From NCBI GenBank assembly GCA_964608945.1, contig CAZSQB010000052.1, positions 1-6,986 of the forward strand: DNA of 6,986 bases, given 5' to 3'. Below the pieces are notes generated by a model that searched no databases, was not told where the DNA came from, and saw only the letters and a program-made list of their open reading frames with translations. Shown here one piece after another: positions 1 to 6,270 of the stretch. This DNA comes from CAYWEP01 sp964608945 (GTDB lineage: Bacteria; Patescibacteriota; Microgenomatia; Levybacterales; UBA12049). Within the stretch, counting starts at the first letter, position 1, and every line of letters begins with the position of its first letter. Position numbers and translations under genes: made by a program.

Positions 1-59
1 TTATTCTATTTATTTTTCCATATTTTTCTGTTAATCTAATGACATGATTCTGCCCCTCA

Positions 60-74
60 TTAAGAAGATCTTAA
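60..74. repeat. Short perfect inverted repeat upstream of dinB
   Basis: TTAAGA, a 3-base spacer, then TCTTAA form a perfect 6+6 inverted repeat that also contains the 8-bp palindrome AAGATCTT. It lies in the AT-rich stretch 1-225, which contains no gene I can support. It does not match the LexA boxes known from Proteobacteria (CTGT-N8-ACAG) or Firmicutes (GAAC-N4-GTTC), so I do not call it an SOS operator. A repeat this short can arise by chance in AT-rich DNA. Confidence 0.25.
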
Positions 75-159
75 AAATGTACGCGTTTTGGATATTGAAT
101 TAAAGTTTAGTAATGTAAGGCTAGGATGCCAGTATGGTGAGGAGGTTAGGGTTGAGGTT

Positions 160-187
160 TTGACGGATCACCTTACCCCTAAACGAT
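160..187 (+). promoter_or_regulatory. Weak candidate promoter for dinB
   Basis: TTGACG (160-165) matches five of six bases of the sigma-70 -35 consensus. After a 16-base spacer comes AACGAT (182-187), which matches the -10 consensus at only three positions. Transcription would begin near 194 and give an untranslated leader of about 30 bases before the ATG at 226. A second, poorer pair lies at 88-93 (TTGGAT) and 111-116 (TAATGT) with a 17-base spacer. Neither is convincing alone. Confidence 0.2.
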
Positions 188-225
188 ACCGGTTTCATTA
201 CCTATTAACCTCTAACATACAACGT

Positions 226-1470
226 ATGAAGCGCATTATCCTCCACATAGATTTTGATTCTTTTTTCGCCAGCGTTGAGCAGCAGGCTCATCCTGAGTTT
301 CGCAATCGTCCTCTTGGTGTCACCGCCACCAATGGCAGAAATTGCATCATCGCCTCCTCCCGCGAAGCCAAGCGTTTAGGTATCGGCACCGGAAGCCGCG
401 TTCACGACGCACGCAAAATCTGCCCAAATATAGCGCTTGCACCAGCTGACTTCGTCAAATACTGGGAAATAAGCAAAAAGTTTATCAGTATTTGCAAAGA
501 CTATTCCCCATACGTCGAAGTCTTCTCAATTGATGAGCTTTTTATGGATATAACACTCACCGCACATCTTTTCGGCGGCGTATATTCGTTGATTATCGAG
601 CTGAAGAAGCGTATTAAAACAGAGATAGGTGAGTATAGTACAGTCTCAATTGGCATCTCTCACAATAAATTACTCTCCAAGCTCGCATCAGGTCTTAAGA
701 AACCAAATGGCGTTGTCGAGATAAAACCTCATCAAGTAGAGCAGTTCTACAAGGTCGCTAAACTTACTGATGTGTGCGGTATCGGTGAGCGGATAAAAGT
801 ACGCTTACAAGCGATGGGTATCTATACTCTTCTTCAACTCCGGAAAGCGCCGTTATCAGCACTCATTGCAGAGTTTGGGGATGTAGAAGGCCATGTTTTG
901 AAAAATATAGGCATGGGTGTTGATAGCACGATGGTTGTATCATTTACAAGAACAACAGAGACAAAATCAGTCGGCAGGAATTTCTGCCTCCCCCACAACG
1001 AGTATGACAAGAGGATTGTCTTACAGGAAGTGTATGAACTCTGCGAAGAAGTAGGTATTAAGCTCCGAAGACTCAGCAAAAAAGCACGAACTGTTGGTTT
1101 GTCACTTCGTGGAACCCACGCTATCCACGGACGGAAAACGTATATAACCCGCCTTTCGACTGGGCGGGATTTGTTTTACGCATGCCTTGCCTCAATTGGG
1201 AGAATACCCTCTGACGGATACGTGCGTCAGATCAGCGTATGGGCAGCAAGCCTTATTGACGAAGACATGGCGCCTTCTCCGCTTCTGGATCAAGACAGGC
1301 AGTGGGGGAAGCTTATCCGCGTCATAGATAGCATCAACGAAAAATTTGGCGACCACACGATCCGCAACGGCTTTTTGCTCTATGCGGATAAACTCACCAC
1401 GGTCCCCAACGGTTACATGGCAGACAAATACGAACGCCTGAAGCTAGCTACAGGGCCTCTGTCAGATTAG
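226..1470 (+). CDS. dinB: Y-family translesion DNA polymerase (Pol IV/DinB type)
   Basis: This is a 414-residue error-prone polymerase that would copy past damaged template bases in the cytoplasm. Residues 7-19 hold the palm motif with D9 and D11, and F14 sits at the steric-gate position (F13 in E. coli Pol IV). The catalytic pair D103-E104 lies in SIDELFMD, the same numbering as E. coli. A CGIGE segment near residue 185 marks the helix-hairpin-helix thumb, and residues from about 230 to 345 fit the little-finger domain. Length is normal for the family, though the C-terminal tail (about 370-414) has no evident QLxLF-type sliding-clamp motif. The frame stays open up to a TTG at 88, but I chose the ATG at 226 because the family starts at M-K-R-I-I-L-H-I-D and the 46-residue extension resembles nothing. 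No clear Shine-Dalgarno precedes 226. The 3' end overlaps the convergent nuclease gene by 23 bp. Confidence 0.93.
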   Translation: MKRIILHIDFDSFFASVEQQAHPEFRNRPLGVTATNGRNCIIASSREAKRLGIGTGSRVHDARKICPNIALAPADFVKYWEISKKFISICKDYSPYVEVFSIDELFMDITLTAHLFGGVYSLIIELKKRIKTEIGEYSTVSIGISHNKLLSKLASGLKKPNGVVEIKPHQVEQFYKVAKLTDVCGIGERIKVRLQAMGIYTLLQLRKAPLSALIAEFGDVEGHVLKNIGMGVDSTMVVSFTRTTETKSVGRNFCLPHNEYDKRIVLQEVYELCEEVGIKLRRLSKKARTVGLSLRGTHAIHGRKTYITRLSTGRDLFYACLASIGRIPSDGYVRQISVWAASLIDEDMAPSPLLDQDRQWGKLIRVIDSINEKFGDHTIRNGFLLYADKLTTVPNGYMADKYERLKLATGPLSD

Positions 1471-2311
1471 TTTTGCTATTGTTTGAGTTTTCTGGCAAAG
1501 GCTTGCAGACAAAGCTCACCTCATCTAGTATGTTTTTCCTTTGCTCAGGCGGCATGCGAAGGGTATCAAGCGCAGCAGGATTATTGACAATATCTCCGCA
1601 GAGCACAATATGATTTTGCAGCAAGCGAAATTTGTCGTTGGATGAGAGGTTTGTAAGCATGGTAATTGGATAAAGACCGGACGTCTCAATGAGATCTCGC
1701 AGACTCCCCTCCTCAGGATAACTCCAGCTTATTACCTTCATCCCGACGCATTGTGCATAATTAACAGCATCGATTGTTGCTTTGGTGTTGGTCACAAGCC
1801 ATGCTTCATGAAAATTATACTTTTCTTTGAGATCATCGAACCGTCCTTTTGTGTACATACTCACGTGCACATCTGACCGAGCACCAGGGCTATTATGAAA
1901 TTTAGCCTCAACCATAATAGTCATACTCGCGTCTTTTGGCCGTGCGACCACATCTACCTCGTGCATGACGCATTTTCCACGGAGTATTTGCCTGACATCT
2001 GTTGTATACCCACGTGCTGAAAGGATTTTTGCTACATAGTCCTCAAATGGATATCCAGTCGGACCAAGGAGCATGATTGCCTGCTTAAGACTATAGCGCG
2101 ACTTGCTATACGGGTACGGTGATTTTCCCAAAAACTCTGTAATGTGGTGGTATACCTCCCATGTCTCCATCTGATCATGGAGCTTTTCTTTGACGTGACT
2201 TAACACCTTAAGCTGAAGCTCGCGCGGAATACCAGCACGCTTTATTGAACGTAAAACTTTTTCTTCACTAAATGGTTCTACTGTACCATCTGCTTTGACA
2301 ATCTGCATCAT
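1448..2311 (-). CDS. ATP-cone plus Mrr-like PD-(D/E)XK endonuclease
   Basis: A 287-residue soluble protein. Residues 3-85 look like an ATP-cone, the ATP/dATP-binding domain of NrdR and ribonucleotide reductase: IVKADGTVEPFSEEKV with a following KR pair, a helical middle and a YSLKQAI end. Residues 86-200 carry a restriction-endonuclease-like fold, with E90 in an early helix, D120 in HEVDVVA, then E135-A-K137 in VEAKFH, which together form a complete PD-(D/E)XK metal site. Residues about 205-270 (GLYPITMLTNLS, IVLCGD, then a Leu-rich helical stretch) look like a small helical, possibly helix-hairpin-helix, DNA-binding tail. The inferred activity is DNA cleavage controlled by nucleotide binding; substrate and role are unknown. 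No methyltransferase or specificity gene is adjacent, so it is not an ordinary restriction system. Two ATG codons stand in tandem at the start. Only a weak AGGG lies upstream, with GATAAT at 2317-2322. It begins 40 bp after the membrane-protein gene ends. Confidence 0.85.
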   Translation of the reverse strand: MMQIVKADGTVEPFSEEKVLRSIKRAGIPRELQLKVLSHVKEKLHDQMETWEVYHHITEFLGKSPYPYSKSRYSLKQAIMLLGPTGYPFEDYVAKILSARGYTTDVRQILRGKCVMHEVDVVARPKDASMTIMVEAKFHNSPGARSDVHVSMYTKGRFDDLKEKYNFHEAWLVTNTKATIDAVNYAQCVGMKVISWSYPEEGSLRDLIETSGLYPITMLTNLSSNDKFRLLQNHIVLCGDIVNNPAALDTLRMPPEQRKNILDEVSFVCKPLPENSNNSKTNLTEAL

Positions 2312-2351
2312 GCCCTATTATCGTATCGATCAGATAAGATTTTCGCAAGCC

Positions 2352-4727
2352 TTAGTCATTGATTTTTTTAAACAAGACAAAATCATCCTGCTGATACATC
2401 AGGCTGTATGAAGGGTTTATTTTTAACTCTTCAGCCATTTGTCGCTGTGCTGGGAGAGATGGTTGTGCACCTTTGTCGTTAAGTAAAAATGCGACATACT
2501 CTGCCTCATGAAGACCAACTGGTATGGTAAAGAGATTTGCCCGATGCGCAAGGTGTGCACCAAGATTGTTACTTGCTGCAACGCTCGCGCCCTCGGGTAT
2601 GCGGGAAAGATACGCTTGAATCGTCTGCTTGTCGGCAACCGTTTTTGTAAACATCTCTACGTTTGCCTCTCTTGCTCCAGGCAGTGGACCATAGAGGTAG
2701 GCTGCGTACAGCCCCGTGACAAGCATCGCGCCAACAAAAAAATTCGTAGGAATTATCGGGTATTGCTGTCTGATCTGTCGCAAGCCAAAAATGGCTGCAA
2801 GAAAAAGAAACGGCGTGATGACAGCTGTATATTGATAATAAATCTGGTGCAAATGCGGTTTATCACTGAGGACATTTATGAATATGTCAGGTAACGCAAA
2901 TAGCAAGTAAATCGGGAAAGCAAGCGGCAAATATGACAAAGGTAGGAGAAGTTGCTTGTAGTAATCAACTCTCGCCTGGTCTGTCGCCTTTGCCAGCGTC
3001 TTATCAGGTGTAAAAATTGTGTTTTTAAGGAGCAATGATGGGTTATCACCTGCATCGTTATAATAAGAGAGCGCAAAATAGGCCGATCCTGAAGCAGTGG
3101 GAATCGCATGCCAGATAAGAAAATAAAACATCCCAAAAGACACAACAAAGAGTGCTAGCCCAAAGGCCCACTGCCTGTACCGAACTGCAGCCAAGATGCC
3201 AAATAATCCAACGATAAACCACACCTGTTCCTTGGTTATGGCAGCGAGGAGTGACATTGCCAAGAACCAACCAAATTTTCTATTCCGCAAGAAATACACA
3301 GCTGCAAGTAAGAGTGTTGTCGCAAGCACAACGGCATGAAAGTCATAGATGGTTGCTCTCTCAACGCTTGGGTTAATAAAATAAAGCAAGGCAAAAAGCA
3401 AGGCAAGCGATTTACTCCGCAACACGTTGTGAGCAATATAGTAAATTACTACTCCCCCGATAGAAACAACAATGGCCTGAATAAGAAGTAATAGCTTTGG
3501 GTCTGACCAAAGCGCATACAACGGAGCAAAAAGGATCAGAATAAAATCAGCATGAAATGCAAGGCGGGACAATACATCAGTACCGTTAGGATTGGTCATC
3601 TCAAAGATACGACCCTGGCTTGTATTCCAGACTGTCTGAGCCATATTCCCAAGGTCAAATCTCCCAGTGTAAAAATTATCGTGACGAAGAAAACTAACGT
3701 CTGTAAAATACACAAGAAAAAGAAGCGTTAGCGCGAAAAGTACCATTTCGTGCTTATGCTCAACAGCAAACGACTCTATACGGTGGAAAAATCTACTTCT
3801 TGTTTTTTCCCAAAGAAAGGTAACGCTAATAAAAATAATCTCTGAGACAATAAGTACAATTCTGGCAAAAATAGCTGCAAACCCAGCTGTGGAAACGCCA
3901 ATAACCTCTCCTAGGGCAAGTGTGATCACTCCTTCACGAACGCCAAGGCCGGTTGGTGTGAGGAGCGATGCATAGCCGATAAGAAGCGAAAAGACGAACA
4001 CGCCGACAAAGGAAAAAAGAAGCTCAGGAGTGAGGAAAAAAATTGATGTGATTGCGAAATAATACCCAAGGCCAAAAAAGAAAAAAGCTGCGAGGCTCAC
4101 GGCAAGTAAGCGCAATTGCACGCCGGAATCGAATCCAGGCAGTACGTGCCTTAGGTATCCTTTCGGCCTTTTGCCAAGAAGGAGCAAGATTTCTGATTGA
4201 AATACGTACAGAACCCCAAGCATAAAGACCCCACCATAGAGGAGAAAAATGAATATGTCTTTGTACGGAAGGGTGGGCAAAAATTGATCGATAAGGAAAT
4301 GTGCACCCAGTAGAGAAATACCCGAGACGCCAAGAATAATAAATTGCGCTTCAACCAAAAGCGAAGAAGCAATGTCTTTTTTTGCTACTTCTTTTCTCGA
4401 GAACAGCATCGTTCTCCCCAAGAATGACCATATATTTCCTGGTATATACCGATTTACCTCAGAAATCGCCCAGAGAAATGAGGTTTCCTTAAAAGGAATA
4501 CCGTAATTGTACGCCTTGAGAATAATCTGCCATACAAAGCAGCGTAAGAAATAATAGGCGACAAAGCATAAAATCGCGACAACAAGAAGCGGCACGTTGA
4601 TATGCGCGATGTGATCCTGAATATTTCCCCACTCAGGCAGAATAAGTTTGATGATAAAAAAGAGCGCGACGAGCGAAAGAGGCCAGCCAAAGAGAAATTT
4701 AATAACAGTAAAAACCTTAGATTTCAC
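2352..4727 (-). CDS. Flippase-like / DUF2079 fusion membrane protein
   Basis: A 791-residue polytopic inner-membrane protein made of two modules. Residues 1 to about 310 resemble the LPG-synthase transmembrane/UPF0104 flippase-like family: about eight hydrophobic segments, a conserved NRYIPGNIWSFLGR block (92-105) and the signature TPTGLGVREG (257-266). Residues about 325-791 resemble DUF2079, a GT-C-glycosyltransferase-like family: RFDLGNMAQ with D358 in the first outer loop, AFHAD (H392), YDFH (H464), TKEQ (K499-E500), a YQYTAVITPF segment (631-640) and a C-terminal soluble tail (about 700-790) with the family's IPEGASVAASN and HLAHR pattern. The inferred role is sugar transfer or lipid-linked glycan handling at the cell surface, with unknown donor and acceptor. 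The start is GTG. No good Shine-Dalgarno is seen, and TACAAT lies 6 bases upstream of the start. Both modules are near full length for separate proteins, so this is a true fusion. Confidence 0.88.
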   Translation of the reverse strand: MKSKVFTVIKFLFGWPLSLVALFFIIKLILPEWGNIQDHIAHINVPLLVVAILCFVAYYFLRCFVWQIILKAYNYGIPFKETSFLWAISEVNRYIPGNIWSFLGRTMLFSRKEVAKKDIASSLLVEAQFIILGVSGISLLGAHFLIDQFLPTLPYKDIFIFLLYGGVFMLGVLYVFQSEILLLLGKRPKGYLRHVLPGFDSGVQLRLLAVSLAAFFFFGLGYYFAITSIFFLTPELLFSFVGVFVFSLLIGYASLLTPTGLGVREGVITLALGEVIGVSTAGFAAIFARIVLIVSEIIFISVTFLWEKTRSRFFHRIESFAVEHKHEMVLFALTLLFLVYFTDVSFLRHDNFYTGRFDLGNMAQTVWNTSQGRIFEMTNPNGTDVLSRLAFHADFILILFAPLYALWSDPKLLLLIQAIVVSIGGVVIYYIAHNVLRSKSLALLFALLYFINPSVERATIYDFHAVVLATTLLLAAVYFLRNRKFGWFLAMSLLAAITKEQVWFIVGLFGILAAVRYRQWAFGLALFVVSFGMFYFLIWHAIPTASGSAYFALSYYNDAGDNPSLLLKNTIFTPDKTLAKATDQARVDYYKQLLLPLSYLPLAFPIYLLFALPDIFINVLSDKPHLHQIYYQYTAVITPFLFLAAIFGLRQIRQQYPIIPTNFFVGAMLVTGLYAAYLYGPLPGAREANVEMFTKTVADKQTIQAYLSRIPEGASVAASNNLGAHLAHRANLFTIPVGLHEAEYVAFLLNDKGAQPSLPAQRQMAEELKINPSYSLMYQQDDFVLFKKIND

Positions 4728-4768
4728 TACTCTATTGTACAGTATCTAAAGAAAAAGTTAGTATAAAA

Positions 4769-5365
4769 TTAATTCGTTGGCGTGGGAGACGGAGTCGTGG
4801 CACTAGATGTAGGCGGAGGCGTTTCTTCAGGTTGGTTGGTAAATGTTCGGATAATTCGCTTCTCTTCTTTTGAAACAGTGCTCCTGACACGAACCTCTAT
4901 TTTCACTTGTCCCTTTGGAGGATTGTAGAGCGCAACTGTATTGTCACCGTACTCAGACCATCTTCCTTCATTTACTCTATATGACCATACGATTGCACAG
5001 TATGTCTCATCGTCATGGCTAAGCGATAACGTTACAGGATTCTCTGTAACGACTTCTCCCTCTTCAGGCGAAGTGATACTCACTGGGCCAATTTCCCTTT
5101 TACAGACTGCTTGGCTTGGCAAAGGTGTCGGTTCATCCCTTCTTGTATCTTTTTCAACCGGAACCGTAACTATTATGGGTCTTGTATCTTGTACTTGTTT
5201 TTCGCCGTCGTCTTTTGCCTTGAGGCTGTTGAAATTGAGAATAATAACGGTTAGAAGTACGGGAACTGAAAGCGATGCAGTGACAAACTCAATGTAATGT
5301 TTTTTATGTGGGACTTGTTGCAACCCGCGTCGAGTTCTATGTAAAAACCGCTTAATTTGCTCCAT
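4769..5365 (-). CDS. Single-pass anchored extracellular protein, Pro/Thr-rich tail
   Basis: I do not recognise a named family for this 198-residue protein. A basic N-terminus (residues 1-23, many K/R/H) precedes one hydrophobic helix at about 25-45, which predicts an N-in, C-out signal anchor. A charged linker (47-85) follows. Residues about 92-175 are beta-rich, with PVSITSPEEGEVV, WSYRVNEGRW and KIEVRVRSTV segments, which fits an Ig-like or fibronectin-like sandwich; C88 and C123 could pair. The last 20 residues are almost all P, T and S, typical of a wall-spanning or glycosylated tail. It begins with ATG without a clear Shine-Dalgarno and ends 41 bp before the flippase/DUF2079 gene, so the two are probably co-transcribed and may share a cell-surface role. 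It could also be a pilin-like or adhesin-like accessory protein. Confidence 0.75.
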   Translation of the reverse strand: MEQIKRFLHRTRRGLQQVPHKKHYIEFVTASLSVPVLLTVIILNFNSLKAKDDGEKQVQDTRPIIVTVPVEKDTRRDEPTPLPSQAVCKREIGPVSITSPEEGEVVTENPVTLSLSHDDETYCAIVWSYRVNEGRWSEYGDNTVALYNPPKGQVKIEVRVRSTVSKEEKRIIRTFTNQPEETPPPTSSATTPSPTPTN

Positions 5366-5466
5366 ACGTATAAAAAAATGGCTATTACAACCGCGTTAAT
5401 AACCATTGTACAAAATACTCAGGTAAAAGGCAAATATATTATGGGCTTGTTTTCAGGCTAAGCTCG

Positions 5467-5495
5467 TTGAATTAACTGCCCGCGTTTGTTAGAAT
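5467..5495 (+). promoter_or_regulatory. Promoter of the tRNA-Arg gene
   Basis: TTGAAT (5467-5472), a spacer of exactly 17 bases, and TAGAAT (5490-5495, five of six -10 consensus bases) form a good sigma-70-type promoter. Transcription would start near 5502, just before the mature tRNA-Arg 5' end at 5506. The word GAATTAAC occurs twice, overlapping the -35 (5469-5476) and the -10 (5492-5499). The 140-bp stretch 5366-5505 holds this promoter and the upstream region of the divergent anchored-protein gene, including a TTGTACAA palindrome at 5406-5413. Confidence 0.65.
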
Positions 5496-5505
5496 TAACC
5501 CTGAT

Positions 5506-5582
5506 GCGCCTGTAGCTCAGCGGATTAGAGCACTTCGCTTCGGACGAAGGGGTCGGGGGTTCAATTCCCTCCAGGCGTGCCA
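5506..5582 (+). tRNA. tRNA-Arg(UCG), CCA encoded
   Basis: A full cloverleaf can be drawn. The acceptor stem GCGCCTG pairs with CAGGCGT (one G-U at the end pair). The D stem is GCTC/GAGC. The anticodon stem CTTCG/CGAAG encloses the loop CTTCGGA with anticodon TCG at 5540-5542. The variable loop has five bases. The T stem GGGGG/CCCTC (one G-U) encloses TTCAATT. The discriminator is G and CCA is encoded at 5580-5582. It decodes CGA and probably other CGN codons. Confidence 0.96.
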
Positions 5583-5593
5583 GGGAAGTTTAT

Positions 5594-5665
5594 AGTTCAA
5601 AATTAAAAGCGCAAAGTTGCAGTTGAGAGTTTAAAATTTGAATTTTTCACTTTGAACTTTGAATT
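5594..5665. repeat. Inverted array of degenerate AT-rich heptamers
   Basis: The spacer between the two tRNAs is built on a 7-base period. The left half reads AGTTCAA, AATTAAA, AGCGCAA, AGTTGCA (5594-5621). The right half, in the reverse-complement sense, reads TTAAAAT, TTGAATT, TTTCACT, TTGAACT, TTGAATT (5631-5665). AGTTCAAA at 5594-5601 and TTTGAACT at 5651-5658 are perfect inverted copies, and over 22-base arms (5594-5615 with 5637-5658) about 17 positions can pair. The array could fold in the tRNA precursor, or it may simply be low-complexity repeat DNA. Confidence 0.55.
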
Positions 5666-5671
5666 ACGTCT

Positions 5672-5743
5672 GGGCCGTTAGCTCAATGGTAGAGCAGTAC
5701 CCTCTTAAGGTATTGGTTGGGGGTTCGAGTCCCTCACGGCTCA
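5672..5743 (+). tRNA. tRNA-Lys(CUU), CCA not encoded
   Basis: The acceptor stem GGGCCGT pairs with ACGGCTC (one G-U). The D stem is GCTC/GAGC. The anticodon stem GTACC/GGTAT encloses CTCTTAA with anticodon CTT at 5704-5706. The variable loop is TGGTT. The T stem GGGGG/CCCTC encloses TTCGAGT. The discriminator is A at 5743 and the next bases are CAA, so the CCA end must be added after transcription, unlike its neighbour. It decodes AAG. No strong promoter is evident in the 89-base spacer, so it is probably co-transcribed with tRNA-Arg. Confidence 0.95.
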
Positions 5744-5832
5744 CAAATCGACAAGTTGGAAGATCTCGTAGATCCTTTAGGGTTTGTTGTAAACTATTGT
5801 GATTATTATTGAAGTGAGTTGACGAGGAGAGT

Positions 5833-6264
5833 TTATTTTCGCGCATTGAAGATATGTGGAAATTTACTTATATAATCACGGTAAGCTTCTCCTTGGGTTA
5901 TAAGTAAAGCTTGAGCAAAAACTTCTTGATCACTAGTTGGAACCAAATCGGGATTTAGACCGTATTTTTTTGCTTCTCTTAAAACAGCATAATAAATAGC
6001 TGCAGGTTGAGCCAGATCTGGTGGTAATCCAGCATTTTTTGCTAATACTTCAGCTTGTTTCATGTGAACAGCTAGAAGCTCCTTGGCTTCTCCATTCATG
6101 GCACCCGTACCTGCATCAATAACCTTAGTATATTCATCCTTTTTTAAAAATCCACCCGCTTTATAATAAGCATCGTATCGTAAGGCTTCTGGTACTTTTG
6201 GGTTTAAAGCCGGAGCTTCATGGTTTGCGGGAACAATTCTCGTCTCATCCATCCGTATTTCCAT
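5833..6264 (-). CDS. Hypothetical helical protein, 143 residues
   Basis: I do not recognise this protein. It is soluble with no signal peptide or membrane segment. After a flexible start (residues 1-30, several Pro), it appears mostly alpha-helical: a Tyr-rich YDAYYKAGGF stretch near residue 30, an Ala/Lys/Glu-rich helix pair around 57-80, LPPDLAQPAAIYYAVLREAKKYG (given here only as a helix with a conserved-looking Pro-Pro start, about 79-101), and an aromatic C-terminus. The ATG at 6262-6264 is the first of two in-frame starts; the second is at 6250-6252. Codons look more AT-rich than those of the flanking genes by eye. It lies 89 bp beyond the tRNA-Lys gene on the other strand and 62 bp after the sugar dehydrogenase stop. 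It has a candidate promoter of its own. Confidence 0.7.
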   Translation of the reverse strand: MEIRMDETRIVPANHEAPALNPKVPEALRYDAYYKAGGFLKKDEYTKVIDAGTGAMNGEAKELLAVHMKQAEVLAKNAGLPPDLAQPAAIYYAVLREAKKYGLNPDLVPTSDQEVFAQALLITQGEAYRDYISKFPHIFNARK

Positions 6265-6270
6265 GCCTTA

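Noticed and set aside
28..43. A LexA-like box (CTGT...) upstream of dinB
   Set aside because: CTGT at 28-31 is not followed by ACAG at the right distance, and no GAAC-N4-GTTC is seen, so SOS control cannot be claimed.
134..163. A 9-codon ORF (ATG at 134 to TGA at 163) in the dinB leader
   Set aside because: It is very short. The nearby GAGGAGG (139-145) lies inside it rather than before its start, so there is no evidence of translation or attenuation.
88..225. An N-terminal extension of DinB from a TTG start at 88
   Set aside because: The 46 extra residues resemble no polymerase domain, the TTG has no Shine-Dalgarno, and the ATG at 226 fits the family start exactly.
1448..2311. An NrdR transcriptional repressor, because of the ATP-cone
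   Set aside because: There is no N-terminal zinc ribbon, and the rest of the protein is a nuclease domain.
5440..5465. A possible stem GGGCTT / AAGCTC in the tRNA upstream region
   Set aside because: The loop is 11 bases, one pair is G-U, and no U-run follows; it is not a credible terminator or riboswitch.
5760..5776. A hairpin (GATCT-CGT-AGATC) after tRNA-Lys as a terminator
   Set aside because: The stem is 5 bp on the + strand (7 with a G-U on the - strand) and there is no U-run after it on either strand.
5664..5846. A 60-codon open frame on the - strand containing REGLEPPTNTLRGYCS
   Set aside because: It is the antisense translation of tRNA-Lys. This peptide pattern is a well-known false annotation produced wherever such tRNAs occur.
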